Origin: Porticoccaceae bacterium
GTDB lineage: Bacteria; Pseudomonadota; Gammaproteobacteria; Pseudomonadales; Porticoccaceae
Direction: 5' to 3'
Length of the DNA stretch: 18,603 nucleotides
Assembly: GCA_003448675.1 (NCBI GenBank)
Contig: DLXZ01000055.1
Span: 19,477-38,079, forward strand
Shown: positions 1 through 7,379 of the stretch, piece after piece
Layout: each line of letters starts with the position of its first letter
Numbering within the stretch: the first letter of the stretch is position 1
Notes under the pieces: generated by a model
Told to the model about the DNA's origin: nothing
The model's database searches: none
Seen by the model: only the letters and a program-made list of their open reading frames with translations
Program-made: the position numbers and the translations under genes

Positions 1-1797
1 AGGGTTGCCGTTGGACAGCAGGAAACACTTCAGGTGGAGATTCTCGGCAAGCATGAAGTACTGACCCTGGCAAAAAAAGTCGGTCGTACCAGCATTATGG
101 TTTGGTACAGCGACAACACGTCGGAATCCTTCTTGTTCAGCGTCGTTGAAGACTTCAGCGTTCTACGATCGGCCCTGTGGGATATCCACCGCCATATCCG
201 GCTCACCTTGGCTCCCGATCGGGCTGCCCTGATTTTGCGTGGAACCGTACCCACAGTAAAGGTTCGCAATGCCGCCGAAGCAGCAGCGCGTCACTACCTG
301 GATGCTGGCCAAAACTACGGGGCTGCTCAATCAGGGCTCCTGATTCAGGCCAACAACGCCAGTCAGCAACACAATAACAGCGATACTCTGAAATTGCCCA
401 ACAATCATGGATCGGCCGGTCGCAGTCGTATTTCCCAGGCAGCCATCATCAACCTCCTTCAGGTGGAGCAATTACCCTTGTCCATCGAAGAAAAAGTCAA
501 AAAGGCCATTAACTCTGTTGGAGGAGAGTCCGTGACGGTCACCCGTATACAACAGGGGGATATCGCCGACGACCAGTATGACTCACTGCTACTGGCGGGC
601 CAAGTGGAGACCCAGGTAGCATTGGTGAGGGTACTGAATCTTGCAGCGCGCCTTTTTGCCGGCGACGGCAACACCAGCTCGCCGACGAGCACCATTGCGA
701 CACTCGCCAACGAATCCGGAGGCCTGGTTGGCCGTGAAACCTACCGCACGGGACGAAACCTTGGTGACGGCAGCGGGCTGAATTTTGATAACCAGCTTTC
801 CGGTAACAATCTGGAATCCAATATTGGCCGTGCGAAGATGCTGTCAGTTGCCGGTGGCCGGGTTCTGTCCACTATTATGGTGAGGGACCTGCCGCAGATT
901 CGGGTATCGGTGCAAATGTACGAAGTAAATCGACGCATGCTGAAGCAGTGGCGACCAGATTTTTCCCTGATCTCCAGCGGATATGATAACAATGGCGGAC
1001 TCTTCGGGCTTAACGGTGCATCCTCTCCTTCCCAGGGGGCCGGCGATGTAGAAAATGCCCTTCAGGTACTGGGCGGAGCTCTGGTCAACAACCTCCAGAT
1101 CGGCGGCAGTGATATTGCCTTTGATCTGCTTTTTTCCATGCTGGAGGAAGCGGGTATTTCACGCACGCTTTCAAGGCCCAATCTGACCGTGCTGGCTGGC
1201 GAATCTGCCGTATTTCGCGCTGGAGGAGAAGTTCCTGTACCCACAGCCTTCGCCCCGGTAGGACTTACTTCTGGTGATCAGGTCGGACCCAACGCCGCGG
1301 GCGTGTTCAGCGGCACTGAATTTAAGGCGTTTGGTGTGCAGCTGGCAGTGCGGGCCATGGTCGATGAAAATGATCGCATTACCCTGGACCTTAACCCAAC
1401 CATTTCATTGCCCGATACCCTGCTAACTCAAGATATCGCCAACAGCACCGGAACAGCCCTCAATACATCGGCCTTCAATGTGCGAAGCCTGAATACATCC
1501 ACGCGACTTAAGGACGGTCAACCTATGATCATTGGCGGCCTGGTAAGTCGTGATATTGGCGATAACCGGGATTTTGTACCCGGCGCAAACCAGATTCCCT
1601 TGCTCGGCAAGCTGGCAGAATCTTCGACGGAAAGCGATATGGAGCGAGAGCTGATCATTATCGTAACCCCTACCCTGATAAGAGAACCGCGCCACGACAT
1701 TAATATGTGGCAGTTCCCCGACCCGGCACGGTTAATGTCCGAGGCATTAACCCTCTCCAACAAAACCGAATACCTGAAAGGTGACAGCCATGATTAA
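1..1797 (+). CDS. cpaC: Tad/Flp pilus outer-membrane secretin, CpaC/RcpA type (5' partial)
   Basis: This protein forms the outer-membrane channel through which a Tad-type pilus is exported. The frame is open from the first base (RVAVGQQETLQVEILGK...), so the signal peptide and true start lie outside the window; a GTG at 34 is only an internal codon. 598 residues are visible. The N-terminal part has the pilus-secretin/BON-like pattern (VAVGQ..., then a vwysDnT.. segment, then LxLRGTVPTV), followed by a second BON-like stretch around LLLAGQVETQV. The C-terminal half is the secretin beta-domain: IRVSVQMYEVNRR, LSRPNLTVLAGESAVFRAGGE, a GVQLAVRAMVDENDRITLDL segment and the family-closing PLLGKL...ERELIIIVTPTLI. 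It overlaps the TadD-like gene by 8 bp, so the two are probably translated together. The family call is firm; the choice of Tad over type II secretion rests on the neighbours and the CpaC-like N-terminus. Confidence 0.93.
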   Translation, partial: RVAVGQQETLQVEILGKHEVLTLAKKVGRTSIMVWYSDNTSESFLFSVVEDFSVLRSALWDIHRHIRLTLAPDRAALILRGTVPTVKVRNAAEAAARHYLDAGQNYGAAQSGLLIQANNASQQHNNSDTLKLPNNHGSAGRSRISQAAIINLLQVEQLPLSIEEKVKKAINSVGGESVTVTRIQQGDIADDQYDSLLLAGQVETQVALVRVLNLAARLFAGDGNTSSPTSTIATLANESGGLVGRETYRTGRNLGDGSGLNFDNQLSGNNLESNIGRAKMLSVAGGRVLSTIMVRDLPQIRVSVQMYEVNRRMLKQWRPDFSLISSGYDNNGGLFGLNGASSPSQGAGDVENALQVLGGALVNNLQIGGSDIAFDLLFSMLEEAGISRTLSRPNLTVLAGESAVFRAGGEVPVPTAFAPVGLTSGDQVGPNAAGVFSGTEFKAFGVQLAVRAMVDENDRITLDLNPTISLPDTLLTQDIANSTGTALNTSAFNVRSLNTSTRLKDGQPMIIGGLVSRDIGDNRDFVPGANQIPLLGKLAESSTESDMERELIIIVTPTLIREPRHDINMWQFPDPARLMSEALTLSNKTEYLKGDSHD

Positions 1798-2515
1798 TGC
1801 AAAAACCACACTGCTAACCGCCTTAGTCTGTAGCCTTTTTTTTCTCCAAGGTTGCGCTACCCAGGGTTCTCGAGTAGCCAGTTCTGATTCCGCCAAACGC
1901 CTCCACGAGGTACTGAAGAATCACCGTGTAGATGCAAATCGTCCCATACAATGCCACGGTCGACAAAAAGCGGCGATAGATTGCCGCTCACTGGCCAGGG
2001 CGCTGGAAAGCCTCACTCTGGAATTTCCGCGTGCTCCAGACATCCTGGTGACAACAGCATTTGTTCAGTATCAACTTGGCCGCACACTCGATAGCCAGTT
2101 CACCCTCGACCAGGCACTTTCCCTGGCGCAACCCATGCCGGAGGCGGGGGTGCTCCGTAGTCGCATAGCGCTGATCGACGGCAACTTTACCCTGGCCAGG
2201 GACATCGTTGCCAGGCAGCTGCGTCTGGCACCTGATTATGCCCCTCTCTACGAATCCGAGGCTGCCGGCTATTTTCTCCAAGGGCGTTACGAAAAAGCCC
2301 TTGCTTCACTACACCAGGCGGAGATGCTGGGTACCCCGTCCTGGCGTATCGAATTTCACCGCGGCCTCGTTCATCAAGCCATGGGGCACCCCTTGGTTGC
2401 TTGCAGCCATTACACCAAGGTCCTGAATGAATACCCCAAACATCGCGCAACCAAAGCGCGGTTGCGCCTGCTTGGCAGTCAACACAACTGCTACCAAAAT
2501 ACCCTTACACAATAA
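1790..2515 (+). CDS. tadD: TadD-like TPR lipoprotein of the pilus machinery
   Basis: Probable outer-membrane lipoprotein that helps assemble the secretin, the role of TadD/PilF-type pilotins. I start it at the ATG at 1790 because an AAAGGTGA ribosome-binding site lies just upstream; an in-frame GTG at 1781 is possible but less well placed. The N-terminus is a lipoprotein signal, with a hydrophobic stretch ending in a lipobox (FLQGC, Cys about residue 24). The remainder is helical with TPR-like repeats, clearest around ALxxxxLEFPRAPDIL, ALSLAQPMPEAG, LRLAPDYAPLYESEAAGYFLQGRYEKAL and VLNEYPKHRATKARL. At about 241 residues it is within the usual TadD range. It overlaps the secretin end by 8 bp and is followed directly by a strong terminator, so it closes this transcription unit. 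Lipoprotein TPR identity is strong; the pilotin role is inferred from context. Confidence 0.85.
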   Translation: MINAKTTLLTALVCSLFFLQGCATQGSRVASSDSAKRLHEVLKNHRVDANRPIQCHGRQKAAIDCRSLARALESLTLEFPRAPDILVTTAFVQYQLGRTLDSQFTLDQALSLAQPMPEAGVLRSRIALIDGNFTLARDIVARQLRLAPDYAPLYESEAAGYFLQGRYEKALASLHQAEMLGTPSWRIEFHRGLVHQAMGHPLVACSHYTKVLNEYPKHRATKARLRLLGSQHNCYQNTLTQ

Positions 2516-2543
2516 TTTTAAATTCTCCTGACCCCACCCTGGG

Positions 2544-2571
2544 AAGCGCAGCAATCGCTGCGCTTTTTTTT
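2544..2571 (+). terminator. Rho-independent terminator after the secretin-tadD operon
   Basis: A perfect 9-bp stem (AAGCGCAGC / GCTGCGCTT) closes a 4-nt AATC loop and runs into a tract of T residues. It lies 29 bp after the tadD stop and separates this operon from the pilin operon, which therefore needs its own promoter. Confidence 0.93.
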
Positions 2572-2694
2572 AAACCCTACACCATCATTTTAAATCGATC
2601 GCTGATAATCCCTGCCGTCAGTTTTCCTACCCAGAAAACGACGATAGCAATCCCGAAACTAAAATTAAACACGGCTAAAAATCACGCATTTGCG

Positions 2695-2707
2695 TGGCAT
2701 ATTGCAA
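2695..2707. promoter_or_regulatory. Putative LuxO-like activator site upstream of the pilin operon
   Basis: TGGCATATTGCAA differs by one base from the LuxO recognition pattern TTGCA-N3-TGCAA. It lies about 140 bp upstream of the -24 element of the candidate sigma54 promoter, a usual distance for an enhancer. Two further palindromic stretches crowd around it: CACGCATTTGCGTG just to the left (2683-2696) and TTGCAATGACAATTGCA overlapping to the right. Two other intergenic regions of the window carry the same 13-bp form. The binding protein would be the LuxO-like regulator encoded at 12830. The match is seen in the sequence; binding is inferred. Confidence 0.55.
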
Positions 2708-2833
2708 TGACAATTGCATTCTCAGTTTTAGGAAAAGAAAAAATACGTTAGCAATTTCCACAAACAAAAATATAAAAACACTAACCCACTGTTTTATAAA
2801 TGAATTTATTTTTTTATCTTTATTCGGTAAATG

Positions 2834-2850
2834 TTGGCACGGGTTTCGCG
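2834..2850 (+). promoter_or_regulatory. Candidate sigma54 (-24/-12) promoter for the pilin operon
   Basis: TTGGCACGGGTTTCGCG has the perfect -24 half (TGGCACG) and a GC at -12 exactly 10 bp after the GG, against the consensus TGGCACG-N4-TTGCW. The -12 half is TCGCG instead of TTGCW. Transcription would begin near 2861, giving a leader of about 140 nt before the pilin ATG. The rest of the 2572-2999 gap is AT-rich between 2710 and 2820 and I see no gene in it. Confidence 0.6.
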
Positions 2851-2999
2851 ATTAACGGAATAGAGGCGGCAAAAGATGATTTCATCGCTGGCTCTAGATC
2901 CACCGGGGATAACGTGCTGTTCACTTCCACGGTAATAAGGGGAAGGATAATCCATATTGGATCCAACCCATTTTTCAATCAGTTAAGAGGTAAGAAACC

Positions 3000-3389
3000 A
3001 TGAAAACATTTAACTCTAAACAACACATTGCCAAAAGCAAACGTGGTAAAAACCAGCGAGGTTTTATCATGACAACCGAGCTGGTTCTACTAACCACTAC
3101 CATGGTGATCGGCATGGTGGTCGGCCTTGTCACCATGCGTGATGCAGCCACTTCAGAAATGGAAGATGTCGCAGAAGCCATTGGCTCCCTGAATCAGAGC
3201 TATGCGTTCGACGGCATTATCAATGCTGAAAATACTGCCGAGGTCACAGGCTCTGCATTCAACGACGCAGTGGATGCTGCTGCAGGCGATGGCGCTGGAT
3301 TCACTTTTGTTGCCCCACCGGCCACCGAAGGTGAAAACGTTAATATTAATGCAGGTGCTGATATCACAGATTCCGGTACCCAGCTTTAA
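3000..3389 (+). CDS. Type IV prepilin-like major pilin candidate of the Tad-like system
   Basis: Likely the structural pilin subunit. The 129-residue product has a 21-residue basic leader (six Lys, two Arg) ending in QRG, then FIMTTELVLLTTTMVIG, a single hydrophobic helix, then RDA and a small Ala/Gly/Asp-rich C-terminal region without cysteines. This is the layout of a class III (prepilin) signal cut after Gly by a prepilin peptidase. An AGAGG ribosome-binding site sits 8 nt before the ATG. It is the first gene of the pilus operon, behind a candidate sigma54 promoter, and is separated from cpaB by a stable stem-loop, as expected for an abundant subunit. It is longer than a typical Flp pilin, and the conserved Glu falls at +6 rather than +5 counted from the Gly-Phe junction. 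The N-terminal motif is shared with the product at 7380. I recognise the pilin-like architecture, not a named family. Confidence 0.75.
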   Translation: MKTFNSKQHIAKSKRGKNQRGFIMTTELVLLTTTMVIGMVVGLVTMRDAATSEMEDVAEAIGSLNQSYAFDGIINAENTAEVTGSAFNDAVDAAAGDGAGFTFVAPPATEGENVNINAGADITDSGTQL

Positions 3390-3397
3390 TAACCAAC

Positions 3398-3434
3398 ACC
3401 GGTCCTTCACACCAAACACCAGTGAAGGGCCGGT
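3398..3434 (+). promoter_or_regulatory. Stable intercistronic stem-loop between pilin and cpaB
   Basis: A 13-bp stem (ACCGGTCCTTCAC / GTGAAGGGCCGGT, one T-G wobble) closes an 11-nt loop. No T-tract follows, so it is unlikely to be a full terminator. It begins 9 nt after the pilin stop and ends before the cpaB ribosome-binding site. It could protect the 3' end of a processed pilin mRNA or lower read-through, making pilin more abundant than the assembly proteins. Confidence 0.7.
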
Positions 3435-3466
3435 ATTAGCCATCGAGAAAACTCAGGAGGTAAAAG

Positions 3467-4237
3467 ATGAAAAACAAATTCAAGGGCAGCACCGCTGTCG
3501 CGATTATTCTTTTTCTTTCCTCCGGTGTAGCAACCTCCATACTTGGAGCAAGGCAATACGAACGCATTTCCACTACTCCGGCGTGGGTGCTGAATACCGC
3601 GCTGGAAAAGGGGTCGGTCATTACCACCCGCAATCTGATCCAGGCCCGTATCGACAAGGACACTGCGCAATCAAGTATTCAAGATCCCGCAAAATTGATC
3701 GGTAAGGAACTTGCGCTTTTTAAGCGGTCAGGCGATGTCGTTTATCAGGACGACATCATGACACCGGTAAAACGCTCGCTATCACACGCCATACCTGAAG
3801 GTAGAGTCTTGTACACACTGCAGTATATCCAGGGCGGAACCCCTTTATCGCAGCTTAACAGTGGTGACCGTCTGGATGTAGTAGTCCGGGGACAACGTTC
3901 AGTAAGAACTGTCGCCAGGGACGTCCAGTTGATCGGTATCATCCGACCGGAAAGGGGTGAAATCGAAGAAAAAAAGCAAGGCGTACTCGGTCTGCTGGAT
4001 CCCAGGGATAAGGACGCCAAAGCCGGTGGCGGAGCGCCCTCTCTAGTAATGGCGATTCGTCCAGGCGATGTGTTTCCACTGGCAAGTATTGGCAGCAATG
4101 ACAAGGTATCACTGGTCATTCACAGTGCCCATGACATCGCCAAGGGCACACGCCAGTCAGTCGATCCGGCTCGCACCTATCGGGAAGTTGAGGTCGTATC
4201 GGGACTGCAACGCAGCACGGTACGGATTGGTATGTAG
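3467..4237 (+). CDS. cpaB: Flp pilus assembly protein CpaB/RcpC (SAF domain)
   Basis: Periplasmic, membrane-anchored Tad pilus assembly factor that works with the secretin; proteins of this family carry a SAF-type, possibly peptidoglycan-binding, domain. An N-terminal hydrophobic segment (about residues 9-26, AVAIILFLSSGVATSILGA) acts as signal anchor. The SAF-like region follows: VLNTALEKGSVITTRNLIQARI, then LIGKELALFKRSGDVVYQDDI, the usual 'keep the pathway at a price' arrangement in CpaB proteins. The C-terminal half has the RcpC pattern with LNSGDRLDVVVRG, VARDVQLIGI and VMAIRPGDVFPLASIGSNDKVSLV. A strong CAGGAGG ribosome-binding site precedes the ATG by 6 nt. The length of 256 residues fits the family. 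It lies between the pilin and the tadA ATPase, 26 bp before tadA. Confidence 0.87.
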   Translation: MKNKFKGSTAVAIILFLSSGVATSILGARQYERISTTPAWVLNTALEKGSVITTRNLIQARIDKDTAQSSIQDPAKLIGKELALFKRSGDVVYQDDIMTPVKRSLSHAIPEGRVLYTLQYIQGGTPLSQLNSGDRLDVVVRGQRSVRTVARDVQLIGIIRPERGEIEEKKQGVLGLLDPRDKDAKAGGGAPSLVMAIRPGDVFPLASIGSNDKVSLVIHSAHDIAKGTRQSVDPARTYREVEVVSGLQRSTVRIGM

Positions 4238-4263
4238 TCAACAGCATAGCAGAGGCAAGAGAG

Positions 4264-5610
4264 ATGAGTGTTTACCCCGCCACGACAACATGTCAAAAGG
4301 ACGACAACCCCATCGACTTGAGCTCCAGAAGCGTCAATAAGCGGTTGCGGCGGCTTCTTCAGGACCGTTTGATTGACCTGATCGACGACGACGGCATTGA
4401 CACCCTGCGCCACCCTAGCGACATCAAGGCCAGGCTCCACGATATTGTTGCCACCCTGAGTCCGCATATAGGCCAACAGCTCTCAGCGCCCGATATGGAC
4501 CAAATTACCACGGATATAATCGCGGAAATTAGTGGATATGGTCCTATTACCTGCCTCTTCGAAGATAAATCCATCACTGACATTCTTATCAATGGTCCAT
4601 CCGATATCTGGGCAGACAAACGAGGATCGCTCCAAAAAACCGACATTGAGTTTGATGACGAAGAACACTTGCGACGATTTATTGACCGCCTTCTCGGCGC
4701 CCAGGGGAAGCAACTGGACGCCAGCCGACCGATGGTAGATGCCAGGCTCCCCGATGGCAGCCGCATCCACACGGTTATCCCGCCACTGAGTCCAAAAGGG
4801 CCCGTGGTCTCCATTCGTCGCTTTCACCGGGATCAGATCACTGCAAACACATTAGTGGATTCCAATTTCCTTAGCAGGGAAATGTTGCGCTTTCTGGAGC
4901 TCTTGACCGTCAGCGGTGCCAACATAGTCATTGCCGGCAATTCCGGTGCGGGTAAAACCAGTCTACTCAACGTGCTGTCAGGTTATATCCCAGCACATGA
5001 GCGCATTGTCACCATCGAAGAAATCGAGGAACTGAAACTTAACCATCATCATGTGGTTCCCTTGGTATCCCGCGACGGCAACAGTGAGGACAGGGGCGCA
5101 TTCAGCCTGCGCGATCTCGTCAAAACAGCCCTGAGAATGCGCGCTGACCGCATTATCATCGGCGAAGTGAGAGGTGCCGAAGTTTTGGATATGCTACAGG
5201 CGATGAACGTCGGGCACGAAGGCAGCCTCACGACGCTGCATGCCAATGCACCGAAGGAGGTCCTGAACCGGATTGAAACCCTGGCATTAATCGGTGACAC
5301 CAATCTCAATCGCGACATCGTCAGGCATATGATGACATCCGCCATCCAGGTAATCGTCCAGGTTAGGCGCTTTGCTGACGGCAGCCGTCGCATAACCAGT
5401 ATTTGCGACATCGACAACCGCTTTGACCCGCCGAAAGTAAACGAGTTGTTCACCTTCCTGCCATCCAGTGGCCAAGCCGGTCACGACGGTGGAGGCCGCT
5501 TTCTAAGCTCGGGTAACGACTGCTCGATAACCCACCAGCTTGCGGAAAAAGGATGCGATGTTACCGAGCTTTGTGCGCTTTTGAAGGATTCAAACCATGA
5601 ACAACAGTGA
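4264..5610 (+). CDS. tadA: Pilus assembly secretion ATPase TadA/CpaF
   Basis: Cytoplasmic hexameric ATPase that powers Tad pilus assembly. The N-terminal part (about residues 20-110) is the CpaF all-alpha region. A central segment has the family pattern YGPITCLFEDKSITDILING, then DARLPDGSRIHTVIPPLS and VVSIRRF. Walker A is GNSGAGKT (residues 225-232). The Asp box/Walker B region is RIIIGEVRG (GE at 300-301), followed by the His box region GHEGSLTTLHAN. The 448-residue length is typical. After the conserved core it has a Gly/Ser-rich tail (about residues 400-448) of no recognised function. It overlaps tadB by 14 bp, so the two are translationally coupled. Family identity is very secure. Confidence 0.96.
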   Translation: MSVYPATTTCQKDDNPIDLSSRSVNKRLRRLLQDRLIDLIDDDGIDTLRHPSDIKARLHDIVATLSPHIGQQLSAPDMDQITTDIIAEISGYGPITCLFEDKSITDILINGPSDIWADKRGSLQKTDIEFDDEEHLRRFIDRLLGAQGKQLDASRPMVDARLPDGSRIHTVIPPLSPKGPVVSIRRFHRDQITANTLVDSNFLSREMLRFLELLTVSGANIVIAGNSGAGKTSLLNVLSGYIPAHERIVTIEEIEELKLNHHHVVPLVSRDGNSEDRGAFSLRDLVKTALRMRADRIIIGEVRGAEVLDMLQAMNVGHEGSLTTLHANAPKEVLNRIETLALIGDTNLNRDIVRHMMTSAIQVIVQVRRFADGSRRITSICDIDNRFDPPKVNELFTFLPSSGQAGHDGGGRFLSSGNDCSITHQLAEKGCDVTELCALLKDSNHEQQ

Positions 5611-6481
5611 ATCCATTGCCCTGATCCTGTGCTTTTTCGCCATGGCTTTTTTTGCCCATCGGGTGTGGCACCTCCGTAAAGCCGGCGACGAAAGCACCAA
5701 AGACGGTGATCTTGAGAGGGAACAGTCCTCAGTCACGGTTCTTCCGCCGCGGCGCTGGCTCAGAACACTGGGCGCAGACATTTCGACGTTCTGGCTGGTG
5801 GGTTGTGTTTTGATGCTGCTATTGCTCACGTTCACACTGCTGACAATATTCCTTTCTGGTCACCTGGTGCTTGCAGGGGTGGCGTCACTGTGCCTGATCG
5901 GTTTTCTCTTCTTTATGATTGAAGATGCGGCAAGTGCCAGAATCAGAAAAATCGAAACTTCCCTTGTGGATAGCATGTACAACATTCGCGCCTGTCTCAA
6001 CGCCCGCATCCCCCCTGCCAGAGCTATCCATCTGGCAGCCAGGGTCGCCAAAGGTCCCATCAAGCCAGAGCTTCACGAAATCAGTGACCGGCTTGCCCTC
6101 GGGTTCAGCGCCCCACAAGCTTTAAGCAGGTTGACGCGCCGTTACGATTGCCGGTCTGTACGCCTGTTTGCACAAGCGCTGATCGCACGGTATGAATCGG
6201 ATAGTGATCTGGTTTTTATGTTCGATAACATTTCAAAACTGATGGCCGAACAGCTCCAGGAGCGGTTGATGATGGCCGGTCAACTCTCTGGCGCCAAATA
6301 TACGGCCTATTTTTCGGGATTTCTGCCCTACCTGCTTATTCCCTTTCTCCTGTGGCAGGATCCGCAATGGTTCACGCTGTTACTCGAAACGACGCAGGGG
6401 CTCTATATCCTGACCGCAGCGGTGATACTGCAAATCTTCGGATTCCTTTGGTTGCGTCATATTATGCGAGGTACCGTATGA
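5597..6481 (+). CDS. tadB: Inner-membrane pilus platform protein TadB (T2SF domain)
   Basis: One of the two inner-membrane platform proteins on which the TadA ATPase acts. The 294-residue product has an N-terminal hydrophobic segment (about 7-24), a pair of transmembrane helices (about 63-110), a cytoplasmic four-helix T2SF domain (about 120-240, with LVDSMYNIRACLNARIPPARAI and GFSAPQALSRLTRRYD), and two C-terminal transmembrane helices. The segment LMAEQLQERLMMAGQLSGAKYTA near the end of the T2SF domain matches the usual R/K-rich AExR..A..GQ.rasA pattern of this family. The ATG at 5597 lies inside the end of tadA, and its TGA overlaps the tadC ATG (ATGA), so tadA-tadB-tadC form a tightly coupled set. 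Confidence 0.92.
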   Translation: MNNSESIALILCFFAMAFFAHRVWHLRKAGDESTKDGDLEREQSSVTVLPPRRWLRTLGADISTFWLVGCVLMLLLLTFTLLTIFLSGHLVLAGVASLCLIGFLFFMIEDAASARIRKIETSLVDSMYNIRACLNARIPPARAIHLAARVAKGPIKPELHEISDRLALGFSAPQALSRLTRRYDCRSVRLFAQALIARYESDSDLVFMFDNISKLMAEQLQERLMMAGQLSGAKYTAYFSGFLPYLLIPFLLWQDPQWFTLLLETTQGLYILTAAVILQIFGFLWLRHIMRGTV

Positions 6482-7314
6482 ATCTTTCCTGGACGCCAGA
6501 CGCCGTGCTTGTACTGTTACTACTGATCACCGGCGGGCTTGCTATTCTCTTCCATTCAAGCCGTATCAAACAAAACCCCGCCCCCCCCACACTGTCACAC
6601 ACGGCGTCCCGGCGGCGATTCTCCCCATACCCGGGCAAGCTGATTCGCCGGTGCGGGCTCTCTGCCGATAATTCGAAATGGCTTTACTGGGCTTTAAAAT
6701 GTGCCTGTGTCGTAATTTTAATTGTCTTGCTAACAGAAATATCGGCCCCTCCCCTGCCCATCTGGAGTTTTGTCATTATCGGCCTGTCCGCATTTTTTCT
6801 GGTCGACCTGTCTTTGCTCTGGCGCCGTCACCGCCGCCGCCAACAAATCGAGCATGCCCTCAGTTTTTTTATCACCTTGATCATCACCTACCTCAGGGCG
6901 GGTTCAACGCTCAGCAACGCCTTCCGGTTGGCGGCCCAGTATGGCCTGAACAGCAAAGAACCACTGGCCCAGGAGGTAACACTGCTTGCTCACGAAATCG
7001 ATGCCGGTCGCGGGCGGCAGCGGGCCTTTGGCGCACTGGCCGATCGAACAGGTGTTAGGGCATTGCAGCGACTGGCCGAGATTCTGGCTACGAGTATCAA
7101 CATCGGCAACCCCATGATTGACACCTTACAATCACAGGCAGATCTCCTTGTCGCCCACCACCGGCAGCAGACCACTGCCCGCATCAACCGAAAGGTCATG
7201 GCGGCAATGCTGCCTATCCTGTTAACGTGCTTTCCCCTATTTGTTGCCTTCGTCGTTTATCCAGCCGGGAAACAGATATTGGATCTGCTAAGGTTCTTGG
7301 GGGATCTCATGTGA
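6478..7314 (+). CDS. tadC: Inner-membrane pilus platform protein TadC (T2SF domain)
   Basis: Second inner-membrane platform protein, expected to pair with TadB. The frame is open from further upstream (6352), but I start it at the ATG at 6478, which overlaps the tadB stop as ATGA; this gives 278 residues beginning MNLSWTPDAV. The N-terminal helix is followed by a basic, Pro-rich cytoplasmic stretch with a CGLSADNSKW motif, two transmembrane helices (CVVILIVLLTEI and FVIIGLSAFFLVDLSLLW), a T2SF domain (ALSFFITLIITYLRAGSTLSNAF, EIDAGRGRQRAFGALADRTGV, LAEILATSINIGNPMIDTL) and a last helix (MAAMLPILLTCFPLFVAFVVYP). The late pattern R.....AA.a....kmm.PL is recognisable in modified form. The call is secure from domain and order. 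Confidence 0.9.
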   Translation: MNLSWTPDAVLVLLLLITGGLAILFHSSRIKQNPAPPTLSHTASRRRFSPYPGKLIRRCGLSADNSKWLYWALKCACVVILIVLLTEISAPPLPIWSFVIIGLSAFFLVDLSLLWRRHRRRQQIEHALSFFITLIITYLRAGSTLSNAFRLAAQYGLNSKEPLAQEVTLLAHEIDAGRGRQRAFGALADRTGVRALQRLAEILATSINIGNPMIDTLQSQADLLVAHHRQQTTARINRKVMAAMLPILLTCFPLFVAFVVYPAGKQILDLLRFLGDLM

Positions 7315-7329
7315 TGGGAGGCATATGCT

Positions 7330-7368
7330 ATGAAACTATCATCCGAAGATAGCCCGTGTGGAGAATAA
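7330..7368 (+). CDS. Possible 12-residue leader peptide between tadC and the second prepilin
   Basis: ATG at 7330 opens MKLSSEDSPCGE and stops at 7368, only 11 nt before the prepilin ATG at 7380. It has a much better ribosome-binding site (GGGAGG, 9 nt upstream) than the prepilin itself, whose nearest purine-rich block (GGAG) is about 16 nt away. It could couple translation of tadC to the prepilin by re-initiation. This is a weak call from spacing alone; there is no homologue I can name. Confidence 0.25.
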   Translation: MKLSSEDSPCGE

Positions 7369-7379
7369 CAAATACCGCT

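Noticed and set aside
2800..3003. 67-codon plus-strand ORF before the pilin gene
   Set aside because: No ribosome-binding site, no recognisable family, and it runs through the candidate sigma54 promoter and the pilin leader.
6352..6477. Longer N-terminus for TadC
   Set aside because: It lies wholly within tadB in another frame; the ATGA overlap at 6478 gives a normal TadC start.
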